DNA of 64,000 bases, taken from the NCBI GenBank assembly GCA_022447625.1, contig JAKVAX010000002.1:124001-188000 (forward strand), given 5' to 3'. Source of the stretch: Flavobacteriales bacterium (GTDB taxonomy: Bacteria; Bacteroidota; Bacteroidia; Flavobacteriales_D; Sanyastnellaceae). A model generated the notes under the pieces. That model was not told the origin of the DNA. It saw only the letters and a program-made list of their open reading frames with translations, and searched no databases. Positions 1 to 8,003 of the stretch are shown one piece after another. Position 1 is the first letter of the stretch. Every line of letters starts with the position of its first letter. The position numbers and the translations under genes are program-made.

Positions 1-2
1 CC

Positions 3-167
3 GAGATTGCTGCGCTGGCTCGTCAGCATAACAACGCAAATATTTGTTGTATCCCTGCTCGATTTGTTGATGAGAACGTAACCAAGGAGATCATTGAAAC
101 TTTCTTCAAGACTAGCTTTGAAGGAGGACGACATGATCGTCGAGTAGGAAAAATTGCATGTTCATGA
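3..167 (+). CDS. rpiB: Ribose-5-phosphate isomerase B, C-terminal fragment
   Basis: This is the last 54 codons of a gene that begins before the window. RpiB interconverts ribose-5-phosphate and ribulose-5-phosphate in the cytosolic pentose phosphate pathway. The fragment reads EIAALARQHNNANICC and ends in the family's conserved tail, with the T-x-FEGGRH-x-RRV-x-KI block near the stop. Seen directly: the frame is open from base 3 and closes with TGA at 165-167. Its last bases overlap the next gene, whose ATG at 164 shares ATGA with this stop, so the two are probably co-transcribed and translationally coupled. Assignment rests on the C-terminal signature only, but that signature is distinctive. 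Confidence 0.85.
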   Translation, partial: EIAALARQHNNANICCIPARFVDENVTKEIIETFFKTSFEGGRHDRRVGKIACS

Positions 168-1738
168 GGAAGTTCATTGTAATGGCGCTAGTTCTTCTAG
201 CGATGGGTACCAATGCCCAAGAAAGGGATTCATTGGCAGTTAAGTATGCAGAGACAATCACTGCAGAAGAATTAAAAGATCACCTAATGATCTTGGCTAG
301 CGACGAATACGAGGGTCGCGAGACAGGTGAAAAGGGTCAGAAGATGGCAGCGGAATACATTGCCAATTACTTTAAATCACTAGGAGTTGAGCCAGTGGTT
401 AATGGTAGTTACTTCCAAGAGTTCCCGTTAAAAACAGAACGCACAGATAAAGGAAGTCTAATGATGGGAGACATTAATCTTTCATTTTATAAAGACTTCT
501 ACTTCTTCTCTGGATTCAGCGCTCAAGAGATCAAAGGAGAAGCCGTATTCGCCGGCTACGGAGTAAATACTGACAACTACAGCGATTACAAAGACATTGA
601 TGTCAAAGGAAAGATTGTATTCGTTCTTCCTGGTGAACCAAAAGATTCAGAAGGAAATTCCATCATTACAGGAAACGACAATGTTTCTGAGTGGACTTCC
701 GATTGGAGAATGAAGCGGGACTACGCGATGGAAATGGGTGCAAAAGCACTCATCACTTACCGACCGGGTTACGACCAGTACATTGGAAGAATCAAGTACT
801 GGTTAGAGAATCCTGGGATGAGCCTTGACATGGATCGCGAAGAGCGTACAGAAGTGCTCCCTATGTTCTTCACTTCTGAAGAGCACTTTGCTGAGTTAAT
901 TGCGAATGGCAAAGGCGGTAAACTAGCGAAGATTCAGAAGAAAATTAGGAAGAAGGGAGTTTCTATTTATAAGGAACTTTCAAAGGAGGTGAGCATTAGT
1001 GTACAGCGCGAGCAACGCAAGTTTACCAGTGAAAATGTACTGTGTTACATTCCTGGGTCTGATCCTGAATTGGCTGACGAAGTAGTGGTGGTGACTTCTC
1101 ACTACGATCACGTGGGAATGAATGATACGGATGTATTCAATGGTGCTGATGATGATGGTTCAGGAACGGTTTCTTTGTTAGAAATTGCGCAAGCATTTAT
1201 GCAATCCAAAAACGATGGAAACGGACCACGCAGAAGCGTCCTTGTTATGACAGTGAGCGGCGAGGAGAAAGGCCTCCTTGGAAGCGAGTGGTACTCTGAA
1301 AACCCAGTTTTCCCGCTAGAGAATACGGTTTGTGACTTGAACGTAGATATGATAGGACGAGTTGATGAGGCGCATGCTGACAATGAGAACTACATCTACC
1401 TTATTGGTTCTGATAAGTTAAGCACGCAGCTGCATGATGCGAGTGAGGTGATGAACTCTACCTACACAAAGTTGGAATTGGATTACACTTACAATGATCC
1501 AGATGATCCAAATCGATTCTATTATCGAAGTGACCACTACAACTTTGCGAAGCATGGTATTCCAGTAATCTTCTACTTCTCAGGAGTGCACGAAGACTAC
1601 CACCAGCCTACGGATACACCTGATAAGATCATGTACGAAAAGACCGCAACGATCGCGAAATTAATCTTTCACACTGCATGGGAAGTGGCGAATCGTGATC
1701 AACGTCTAGTAGTAGATGTTCAGAATGATTTTGAGTGA
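164..1738 (+). CDS. M28 family zinc metallopeptidase with signal peptide
   Basis: A secreted di-zinc aminopeptidase/carboxypeptidase-type enzyme, probably acting in the periplasm or outside the cell on peptides. Numbering from 158: a signal peptide runs MRKFIVMALVLLAMGTNAQ, a PA-like insert domain occupies roughly residues 125-270, and the M28 catalytic domain follows. Metal and catalytic residues are recognisable in order: H in SHYDHVG (about 315), D in GADDDGSG (about 330), the EE pair in SGEEKGLLGS (about 369), D in DMIGR (about 397) and H in DYHQPTDTP (about 482). An ATG at 158 is also possible; 164 is preferred because it gives a compact signal peptide and an ATGA overlap with rpiB. The exact physiological substrate cannot be read from sequence. 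The stop directly abuts the convergent next gene. Confidence 0.9.
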   Translation: MRKFIVMALVLLAMGTNAQERDSLAVKYAETITAEELKDHLMILASDEYEGRETGEKGQKMAAEYIANYFKSLGVEPVVNGSYFQEFPLKTERTDKGSLMMGDINLSFYKDFYFFSGFSAQEIKGEAVFAGYGVNTDNYSDYKDIDVKGKIVFVLPGEPKDSEGNSIITGNDNVSEWTSDWRMKRDYAMEMGAKALITYRPGYDQYIGRIKYWLENPGMSLDMDREERTEVLPMFFTSEEHFAELIANGKGGKLAKIQKKIRKKGVSIYKELSKEVSISVQREQRKFTSENVLCYIPGSDPELADEVVVVTSHYDHVGMNDTDVFNGADDDGSGTVSLLEIAQAFMQSKNDGNGPRRSVLVMTVSGEEKGLLGSEWYSENPVFPLENTVCDLNVDMIGRVDEAHADNENYIYLIGSDKLSTQLHDASEVMNSTYTKLELDYTYNDPDDPNRFYYRSDHYNFAKHGIPVIFYFSGVHEDYHQPTDTPDKIMYEKTATIAKLIFHTAWEVANRDQRLVVDVQNDFE

Positions 1739-2206
1739 TTAAGAGTTCATGAGTCGGTAGTAGAATACACCACCGATAAGCGAACCAGGTATGCTCGTTG
1801 CAAACACAAATAGCAACGGCAGTTCTGCTGTGAGCCAAGTACTGAGTGAAAGCTCCATGTTCACGGCAAAGAGAATCATGTAGGTCATCCCGGCGAGATT
1901 CACCAAGAATGCCAATGGAAAGAGTACTCCTTTTAAGATTGGATTCTTGACAGGGACGAAAACCTTGGTGTTAGATGAAGTTTCTTCAGAATCGAGCAAG
2001 TCTTCATTGGACTGACTTTGCTGGTGACGATTCCATAGTACCGCAACAATAATGCAATTGAAGGCATGCATTAAGCCGATTAAATGCTCATTGAGTGTAT
2101 CAGCACTGTCGTGTGTCATTCCATCGCCAATACCACTAAATCCGACTAAATAGACAAGAAAATAGGGAATTGAAAGTGCGAGAAGGAATACACCGAGGTC
2201 TCTCAT
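1739..2206 (-). CDS. Uncharacterised small membrane protein
   Basis: A 155-residue protein not recognised as a named family. It has four hydrophobic stretches that look like membrane helices: residues about 5-24, 43-58, 92-115 and 123-149. A hydrophilic loop rich in S, E and D (about 60-85) separates helices 2 and 3. Its start codon overlaps the stop of the upstream TlpA-like lipoprotein gene by four bases (ATGA type), which implies an operon and tight translational coupling. The 3' end abuts the stop of the convergent M28 peptidase with no intervening base. A role together with the lipoprotein at the cell envelope is only an inference from the gene pair. Confidence 0.7.
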   Translation of the reverse strand: MRDLGVFLLALSIPYFLVYLVGFSGIGDGMTHDSADTLNEHLIGLMHAFNCIIVAVLWNRHQQSQSNEDLLDSEETSSNTKVFVPVKNPILKGVLFPLAFLVNLAGMTYMILFAVNMELSLSTWLTAELPLLFVFATSIPGSLIGGVFYYRLMNS

Positions 2207-3432
2207 AAAGTGCTTTCGTCCAATAACTCCGAAATGATGCTTTCTGTTGCTTCCTGATACATTTCGTATTTTACACCAGTTCCAGGACCATAAAATCCTG
2301 TATGGATGTGACGAATATTTCCTTCCCCATCAATGAAAAGACTGGTAGGGAATGAGCTGATGCAACTTAACATAGGAAACTTCTCAGCAGCTTGTGTTTT
2401 ACTGGCCTTACCTCCAAGGTAAATCGTATACGGCAACTTCAATTCATCTGTGTATTTCTGAAGATGAATCTGGTTAGTAGAGAAGTCTTCTGATCGTTCA
2501 AAAGCGATGGGAAGAATTTGTAATCCTTGATCTGCATAACGTGCATGAAGATCTGCGAAGTAGCGCGATTCATCAAGACAGTTTGGACACCAAGAACCGA
2601 AGATCTGGACGATAGTCACTTTGTTCGCGAAAGTCTCCTCGTTAATTTCCATCAGTTCACCATCCATATCAATGGCTGTGAATGCAAGTGCTTCATCACT
2701 CACCAATTCTGTAATCTCAAAAGGGTCTCGAAGTTCTGCAGCGTCATCACGAACACCTTCAAATGACTCATGCCAATGTGTTCCGCTTTTAAATACCCCG
2801 GTGATGCTGTCTACTGTATGATCAAATTCAAACCAAAAGACGTGACTCCCGTCGAAGCATTGAAGTGTACTTTTTCCATCTACCGTTTCACCGCAGAGGT
2901 AGCGATAATCACCGGTTTCAGTTTCGAAAGTCCCGGTGATTGAACCATCAGAAGTTTTGAATTGACCAAGTGCGCGGTACATGTCGTCAGTATTTGGACT
3001 GAACGAAACGTCATAGGTTTGCTCTTCCGTTACTCCTTTACTATCCATCATTTCGTCTTCTGATACACTAGCGTGGAATGGGATCATATAATCAGTCCCA
3101 CGAGCTGGATTATACCAGTTGCCATCAATGGTATTGGTCTCTGAAATAGTACCAATAAAGTAGGTGTGGTAGACAGGCATTTCAATGTAAATGCTATCTC
3201 CCCCGATCATCGCAGGGTCGGTAGTGATCTCTTCTTCACCGTTGTGAAAAGTAAAGCGGAAAGTACTGTCAATGGATACGTACTGCTTCAGCACGGTGTC
3301 TGGAGCGAGTTCGTATTCAAAAGACCATTTACCTGTCGTTAGCGGACTATCTGGTTCGGATGGTTTCTCATCTAGAGTCTCTTGCGAAGTACATCCAGCG
3401 ATGAGGAGTATTAGTAGGAAGTAAAGGCGCAT
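2203..3432 (-). CDS. TlpA-like thiol-disulfide redoxin lipoprotein
   Basis: A 409-residue envelope protein. The N-terminus is a lipoprotein signal with lipobox LIAGC, so Cys14 would be lipidated. Residues about 35-230 are a beta-rich region without a recognised domain. From about 245 a thioredoxin-fold (AhpC/TSA/TlpA) domain follows, with the active-site pair in GSWCPNCLDES (Cys282 and Cys285). TlpA-type proteins reduce disulfides or substrates such as apocytochromes in the periplasm; the exact partner here is unknown. The gene is followed by a small membrane protein whose start overlaps its stop. Possible relatives include ResA/DsbE-type proteins, but the long N-terminal region points to a Bacteroidota-specific fusion. 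Confidence 0.85.
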   Translation of the reverse strand: MRLYFLLILLIAGCTSQETLDEKPSEPDSPLTTGKWSFEYELAPDTVLKQYVSIDSTFRFTFHNGEEEITTDPAMIGGDSIYIEMPVYHTYFIGTISETNTIDGNWYNPARGTDYMIPFHASVSEDEMMDSKGVTEEQTYDVSFSPNTDDMYRALGQFKTSDGSITGTFETETGDYRYLCGETVDGKSTLQCFDGSHVFWFEFDHTVDSITGVFKSGTHWHESFEGVRDDAAELRDPFEITELVSDEALAFTAIDMDGELMEINEETFANKVTIVQIFGSWCPNCLDESRYFADLHARYADQGLQILPIAFERSEDFSTNQIHLQKYTDELKLPYTIYLGGKASKTQAAEKFPMLSCISSFPTSLFIDGEGNIRHIHTGFYGPGTGVKYEMYQEATESIISELLDESTL

Positions 3433-3448
3433 GGAGTGAAGATAAGAG

Positions 3449-3470
3449 AAGCCCCCGAATTTGGGGGCTT
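3449..3470 (-). terminator. Hairpin downstream of the aldehyde dehydrogenase gene
   Basis: An 8-bp perfect stem, AAGCCCCC with GGGGGCTT, around a 6-nt loop lies between the stop of the dehydrogenase at 3501 and the start of the TlpA-like gene at 3432. On the minus strand it is followed by a moderately T-rich stretch (TCTCTTATCTTC), not a clean T run. It probably acts as an intrinsic terminator for the dehydrogenase gene, or limits read-through into the downstream gene. Confidence 0.6.
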
Positions 3471-3500
3471 CAATGCATATTTTGGCGTGGAATGCTAAGA

Positions 3501-5048
3501 TTAGATATCGAACTTGATACCTTGAGCTAGAGGCAAATCACGGCCGTAGTTAATCGTGTTCGTTTGGCGACGCATGTACGCTTTCCAGGCGTCAGATCCT
3601 GACTCACGTCCACCACCAGTTTCTTTCTCACCTCCGAAAGCACCACCGATTTCAGCACCAGAAGTTCCGATATTGACATTGGCGATACCACAGTCAGATC
3701 CATTTGCGGAAAGGAACTGCTCAGCCTCACGGATACTTCCTGTCATGATTGCCGATGATAGTCCTTGTTTCACACCATTCTGTTTAGCAATAGCATCATC
3801 TAGATCAGAGTATGACATCACGTAAAGGATTGGAGCGAAGGTCTCTTCTTGTACGATATGGTAGTGGTTTTCTACTTTAGCTATAGCTGGCTTCACGTAG
3901 CATCCAGACTCATATCCCGGTCCTTCAAGTACACCGTGATCTGTAATGATTTCACCACCTTCTTTTGTCACTTGTTCGAGTGCACTTAGGTATGCGTTTA
4001 CTGCATCTTTATCGATCAATGGGCCAACGTGGTTACGCTCATCCAATGGATCACCAATACGAAGTTGTCCGTATGCTTTCACCAATGTTTCAGTAACACG
4101 ATCAACCATTGAATCATGAACGATGAGACGACGCGTAGAAGTACAGCGTTGTCCTGCCGTACCAACAGCACCGAATACCAATGCTGGAATAATCATTTGA
4201 AGGTCAGCATCCGGAGTAATGATAACAGCGTTGTTACCACCAAGCTCCAGGAGAGACTTTCCAAGACGACTCGCTACTGTCTGCCCAACGATTTTACCCA
4301 TACGGATAGAGCCTGTTGCGCTGATCAATGGAATACGAGTGTCAGTCGTCATCATTTCACCCACAGTGTAATCTCCGTTCACAAGACAAGAGATACCTTC
4401 AGGTAGGTTATTTTCTTTCGCAACATCTTCCCAGATGTTCTGACAAGCAACACCGCAGATAGGAGCTTTTTCAGATGGCTTCCATACACAAACATCACCA
4501 GCGATCCATGCGATAGCAGTGTTCCAGTTCCAAACGGCAACTGGGAAGTTGAATGCTGAGATGATACCTACAATACCTAGTGGGTGCCATTGCTCGTACA
4601 TACGGTGACCTGGACGCTCAGAGTGCATTGTCAAACCGTACAGCTGACGAGAAAGACCTACAGCGAAGTCACAGATGTCGATCATCTCTTGCACTTCTCC
4701 AAGACCTTCTTGGTAAGACTTACCCATTTCGTAGCTCACCAATGCACCGAGTGCTTCTTTCTTTTCACGAAGCGCCTCTCCGTATTGACGAACGATTTCA
4801 CCACGCTTTGGCGCAGGAATATTTCTCCAGTGAGCGTAAGCTGATGTAGCTGTCGCGATCACTTTTTCGTAATCTTCTTTTGTAGTTGTACTCACCGATG
4901 CGATAGCAGAACCATCTACTGGTGTGTATGAAGTAATGCTCGGTCCATTTCCGAAGTGATCACTTCCTGTGCTTGTACCGTGATTCTGTTCTTGAATCCC
5001 GAGGTCACTCAGAATTGAACGAATGTCAAGTGCTGTTGTGGTTTCCAT
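3501..5048 (-). CDS. Aldehyde dehydrogenase, ALDH7 (antiquitin) family
   Basis: A 515-residue NAD(P)-dependent aldehyde dehydrogenase. Cofactor-binding and catalytic residues are visible: Asn in FNFPV (about 167), the general-base Glu in LLELGG (Glu268) and the nucleophile in GQRCTSTRR (Cys302). The C-terminal block with NIGTSGAEIGGAFGGEKETG and the ending around DAWKAYMRRQ is typical of the ALDH7 subfamily. Members of this family oxidise alpha-aminoadipate semialdehyde in lysine catabolism, so that is the likely substrate, but this is family inference. The gene is monocistronic: it has its own candidate -7 box just upstream and a hairpin downstream. No other lysine-degradation gene is adjacent. 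Confidence 0.9.
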   Translation of the reverse strand: METTTALDIRSILSDLGIQEQNHGTSTGSDHFGNGPSITSYTPVDGSAIASVSTTTKEDYEKVIATATSAYAHWRNIPAPKRGEIVRQYGEALREKKEALGALVSYEMGKSYQEGLGEVQEMIDICDFAVGLSRQLYGLTMHSERPGHRMYEQWHPLGIVGIISAFNFPVAVWNWNTAIAWIAGDVCVWKPSEKAPICGVACQNIWEDVAKENNLPEGISCLVNGDYTVGEMMTTDTRIPLISATGSIRMGKIVGQTVASRLGKSLLELGGNNAVIITPDADLQMIIPALVFGAVGTAGQRCTSTRRLIVHDSMVDRVTETLVKAYGQLRIGDPLDERNHVGPLIDKDAVNAYLSALEQVTKEGGEIITDHGVLEGPGYESGCYVKPAIAKVENHYHIVQEETFAPILYVMSYSDLDDAIAKQNGVKQGLSSAIMTGSIREAEQFLSANGSDCGIANVNIGTSGAEIGGAFGGEKETGGGRESGSDAWKAYMRRQTNTINYGRDLPLAQGIKFDI

Positions 5049-5065
5049 TGCGTTTTATTAGGCCA

Positions 5066-5073
5066 CAAAGGTA
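5066..5073 (-). promoter_or_regulatory. Candidate Bacteroidota -7 promoter box
   Basis: The minus strand reads TACCTTTG, an exact match to the Bacteroidota sigma-ABfr -7 consensus TAnnTTTG, 17 bases before the ATG of the aldehyde dehydrogenase. This would give a leader of roughly a dozen bases. No convincing TTG -33 element was found at the usual spacing, so the call rests on the box and its position. Confidence 0.45.
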
Positions 5074-5232
5074 CTACAATGCTAATCAAGGCGAAAATCA
5101 CGTAAATAACTGATAATCATCAAACTATAATCGATAACAGAAATAGGGTGATTTTCTTGTTTCTCGAATTATTGATATGCTGCCCCTAGCGAAAGGTGAA
5201 ATGAGCTTAGAAGGCCTTAAAACGACGCAACC

Positions 5233-5250
5233 ATGTTCCACGTGGAACAT
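5233..5250. promoter_or_regulatory. parS-like centromere site 1 (ParB binding)
   Basis: A perfect 18-bp palindrome ATGTTCCACGTGGAACAT lies directly after the stop of mnmG. Its 16-bp core TGTTCCACGTGGAACA corresponds to the widely conserved chromosomal parS consensus TGTTnCACGTGnAACA that ParB binds to organise the origin region. It is non-coding here. Two further copies occur within 2 kb. Confidence 0.85.
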
Positions 5251-5258
5251 TTAAGAGG

Positions 5259-7121
5259 TTATCTACCTAAGTAGACTAAAAGGACAGAAATATCTGCCGG
5301 CGACACGCCACTCACGCGAGAGGCTTGTCCGATCGTTCCTGGTTGAGCATCTTTCAATTTTTGACGCGCCTCACTACTCATGGATGTCAGTTTATCGAAT
5401 TCAATGTCTGATGGAATAAGGATGTTTTCGAGTCGGGTCATCTTGTCAGCCATCTCTTGCTCCTTGGCGATATACCCTTCGTACTTCTGCATGATCTGCA
5501 CTGACTCGATGACCACAGGATCGTACTTCGATAGTTCCACGTGGAACATTTCGCTCGCATTAGCGAGGGTGTCCATGTCGATATGCGGACGAGCAATCAC
5601 AGTTGACAGCTTGACTTTTTGCTTAATCGGCGCACTGTTTTTCTCTGCAAGAACAGGGTTTGCTTCTTCAGGAGAAATACTGGTTTTATCCATATACTTC
5701 CGAAGCGACCTCATAGATTCTTGCTTCTTCCCTACTAACTCCATGCGTTCATCCGAGGCCAAACCTAAACTATGGGCAAGTGGAGTGAGTCGTTCGTCGG
5801 CATTGTCTTGACGAAGAAGAATACGGTACTCTGCCCTTGACGTGAACATGCGATAAGGTTCATTCGTGCCCTTGGTGACGAGGTCATCAATCAACACTCC
5901 GATGTATGCTTCGGAACGTTGCAGCGTGAAAGGATCTTTTTCGTTGACTTTGTGGTGAGCATTAATACCGGCCATCATACCTTGACATGCGGCTTCCTCG
6001 TATCCGGTAGTTCCGTTAATCTGACCAGCGAAGAACAGATTCGAAATCAATTTTGTCTCAAGTGTGTGGCGCAGTTGCGTCGGTGGGAAGTAGTCATATT
6101 CCACAGCATAACCTGGACGGAACATACGGGCATTTTCGAACCCAGGGATCTCGCGCATGGCCTTCATCTGAACCTCTTCAGGCAGACTCGTTGAGAAACC
6201 ATTCACATATACCTCTACGGTATCCCACCCTTCTGGCTCAACAAAAATTTGATGTCTATCACGCTCCGCAAAGCGATCAATCTTGTCTTCAATACTCGGA
6301 CAATATCTTGGGCCACTACCGCGAATTCGACCATTGAACATTGGGCTACGATCAAATCCTTCCTTAAGGATATCGTGCACTGTTGGGTTGGTATAAGTGA
6401 TATGACAACTACGCTGAGCGGTCAAACGATGTTGTGCGAGGTAGGAGAATCCACTAGGGTTTTCATCTCCCGGTTGCTCATCCATCACGTCGTAATTCAG
6501 AGAACGGCCATCCACACGAGGAGGTGTTCCTGTTTTCATACGACCAGACTCAAACCCTAATGACTCGAGTTGAGCTGTGATACCAGTAGCTGCTCGTTCA
6601 CCTGCACGTCCGCCTCCGAACTGTTTTTCGCCAAGATGAATGAGGCCATTGAGAAAGGTTCCATTCGTAAGAACAACACTTTTAGCTTTGATTTGAAGAC
6701 CCATTTGTGTCTCCACACCGACACATTTTTCGCCTTCGATAAGTAGTCCGCTGACCATATCTTGCCAGAAATCTACTCCATCTGTGCGTTCTAACATGAG
6801 GCGCCATTCCGTGGCAAAAATCAGACGATCATTCTGCGTTCTTGGACTCCACATTGCAGGTCCTTTTGAACGATTAAGCATACGGAATTGAATAGCCGAC
6901 TTATCGCTTACGATCCCAGAGTAACCACCCAAGGCATCAATTTCTCGAACGATCTGTCCTTTGGCTATCCCTCCCATTGCGGGGTTACAGCTCATTTGTC
7001 CGATGGTTCCCATGTTCATGGTAATCAACAGAACGGAAGATCCTAGGTTGGCAGCAGCGGCTGCGGCTTCGTTGCCGGCGTGTCCTCCACCTACAACGAT
7101 GACATCATAATCTCGTAGCAT
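5259..7121 (-). CDS. mnmG: tRNA uridine-5-carboxymethylaminomethyl modification enzyme MnmG
   Basis: MnmG (GidA) works with MnmE to place the carboxymethylaminomethyl group on U34 of certain tRNAs, using FAD, in the cytosol. The N-terminal FAD-binding loop VVGGGHAGNEAA, the MSCNPAMGGIAKG block, the GTFLNGLIHLG block and the C-terminal ISVLLVYLGR tail are all characteristic; about 620 residues is the normal length. A longer reading from a TTG at 7127 is possible, but the ATG at 7121 (MLRDYDVIVVGGG) fits the family start better. The gene is third in the block HATPase - ybeY - mnmG. Oddities: parS-like palindromes lie immediately after the stop, inside the coding region at 5533-5548, and 8 bases upstream of the ATG. 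MnmE is not in this window. Confidence 0.95.
   Translation of the reverse strand: MLRDYDVIVVGGGHAGNEAAAAAANLGSSVLLITMNMGTIGQMSCNPAMGGIAKGQIVREIDALGGYSGIVSDKSAIQFRMLNRSKGPAMWSPRTQNDRLIFATEWRLMLERTDGVDFWQDMVSGLLIEGEKCVGVETQMGLQIKAKSVVLTNGTFLNGLIHLGEKQFGGGRAGERAATGITAQLESLGFESGRMKTGTPPRVDGRSLNYDVMDEQPGDENPSGFSYLAQHRLTAQRSCHITYTNPTVHDILKEGFDRSPMFNGRIRGSGPRYCPSIEDKIDRFAERDRHQIFVEPEGWDTVEVYVNGFSTSLPEEVQMKAMREIPGFENARMFRPGYAVEYDYFPPTQLRHTLETKLISNLFFAGQINGTTGYEEAACQGMMAGINAHHKVNEKDPFTLQRSEAYIGVLIDDLVTKGTNEPYRMFTSRAEYRILLRQDNADERLTPLAHSLGLASDERMELVGKKQESMRSLRKYMDKTSISPEEANPVLAEKNSAPIKQKVKLSTVIARPHIDMDTLANASEMFHVELSKYDPVVIESVQIMQKYEGYIAKEQEMADKMTRLENILIPSDIEFDKLTSMSSEARQKLKDAQPGTIGQASRVSGVSPADISVLLVYLGR
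5533..5548. promoter_or_regulatory. parS-like site 2, inside mnmG
   Basis: The sequence AGTTCCACGTGGAACA contains a perfect 14-bp palindrome (GTTCCACGTGGAAC) and differs from site 1 only at its first base. It lies within the mnmG coding region, where it encodes the peptide MFHVEL. The match to the ParB site consensus is as good as for site 1. Confidence 0.8.
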
Positions 7122-7129
7122 GTGCAAAT

Positions 7130-7145
7130 TGTTCCACGTGAAACG
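7130..7145. promoter_or_regulatory. parS-like site 3, between ybeY and mnmG
   Basis: TGTTCCACGTGAAACG lies in the 31-base gap between the ybeY stop and the mnmG ATG. It matches the ParB site consensus, with one half-site of the TTCC type and one of the GAAAC type. ParB binding here could also affect mnmG expression, although that is only inferred from position. Confidence 0.75.
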
Positions 7146-7152
7146 TCAAAAA

Positions 7153-7620
7153 CTAAAAGGTGCGCAAAGTTAGGCAGTAATCCTCTTTACTTCGCATCAC
7201 TGTTTGATCAGCTGGAGTCTTGTCTTTGTATCCCATCAAATGAAGTATACCGTGAATAATCACCCTGTGCAGTTCGTCATTCAGGGTTGTCCCACCTCCT
7301 TTAGCGTTGTCTTTAACACGGTCTAAGGAGATAAATAGATCACCTGAGACGAGCTTGTTTTCAGTGTAATCGAAGGTGATAATATCAGTGTAGTAATCGT
7401 GATCGAGGTGCTCACGATTCATATCAAGGAGGTATTCATCGCTACAGAAAACGACGGTAATTTCACCTACTTCGTGGTCGTGTTTTTGAATGCAAAGATG
7501 CACCCAGTCTCTTACAGAGCGAAGCTTACGTAGTCGATAGGAAGTGTCTGCGTTGGTGAACGCAATAGAAGAATCAAGCAAGAGCTTCAAATTCGAGTTG
7601 TACGAGCTTTCCGTCATCAT
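7153..7620 (-). CDS. ybeY: Endoribonuclease YbeY (rRNA maturation factor)
   Basis: YbeY is a zinc-dependent single-strand endoribonuclease needed for 16S rRNA 3' end maturation and ribosome quality control. The signature is HRVIIHGILHLMGYKD near residues 119-134, with the metal-binding histidines, plus the upstream YTDIITFDY segment; the K-D-K-T after GY is common in Bacteroidota members. The ATG at 7620 would overlap the upstream HATPase gene by 47 bases and add an N-terminal tail not seen in the family. A TTG at 7581 gives MLDSSIAFTNADTSYRL, starts where homologues usually start and overlaps by only 8 bases, so it is a credible true start. It lies upstream of mnmG and is probably co-transcribed with it. 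Confidence 0.9.
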   Translation of the reverse strand: MMTESSYNSNLKLLLDSSIAFTNADTSYRLRKLRSVRDWVHLCIQKHDHEVGEITVVFCSDEYLLDMNREHLDHDYYTDIITFDYTENKLVSGDLFISLDRVKDNAKGGGTTLNDELHRVIIHGILHLMGYKDKTPADQTVMRSKEDYCLTLRTF

Positions 7621-7990
7621 GGAACTCGCAATGGTCAGCGAGGTTTCGCATCAAGAAGACACCACGGCCGTTAGGCTTCTCACGATTCTCAGGAGCTGTT
7701 GGATCAGGGAGATTGTCGTAATCAAAACCAGGACCTTCATCTTCGATAAAGAAACGAAGAGTCTTTCCGTCGATCTCGTAGCGAACCATAACCTGCTTCT
7801 CTTCGTCAAGTTTGTTTCCGTGCACGATCGCATTGTTGACCGCTTCTGTCAAAGAGATCAAGATGTTTCCATAGTGATCTTCTGTGACCTTGAAGTTCTC
7901 AACGACTTGATCGATCAGCTTTTCTACGATAGCAATGTTCTCAGTCTGAGAAGCAAAGCGCACTACATTTCCGGTCTCCGGTGTGGTCAT
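7574..7990 (-). CDS. RsbW-like ATP-binding protein (anti-sigma/histidine-kinase-like ATPase fold)
   Basis: A 138-residue single-domain GHKL ATPase of the HATPase_c_2 type. The N box EAVNNAIVHGN, the G1 box DEGPGFD and the G2 region NGRGVFLMRNLAD are intact. In Firmicutes such proteins (RsbW, SpoIIAB) bind a sigma factor and phosphorylate a STAS-domain antagonist; the role in Bacteroidota is less defined. No STAS protein or sigma factor is adjacent. The gene starts 13 bases after the stop of the DUF4175 gene, and ybeY overlaps its 3' end, so it belongs to a four-gene minus-strand block with DUF4175, ybeY and mnmG. Confidence 0.85.
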   Translation of the reverse strand: MTTPETGNVVRFASQTENIAIVEKLIDQVVENFKVTEDHYGNILISLTEAVNNAIVHGNKLDEEKQVMVRYEIDGKTLRFFIEDEGPGFDYDNLPDPTAPENREKPNGRGVFLMRNLADHCEFHDDGKLVQLEFEALA

Positions 7991-8003
7991 TGAATATCTG
8001 TAA

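Noticed and set aside
3556-4849. Several antisense open frames opposite the aldehyde dehydrogenase
   Set aside because: They show no recognisable domains and lie entirely within a highly conserved enzyme gene.
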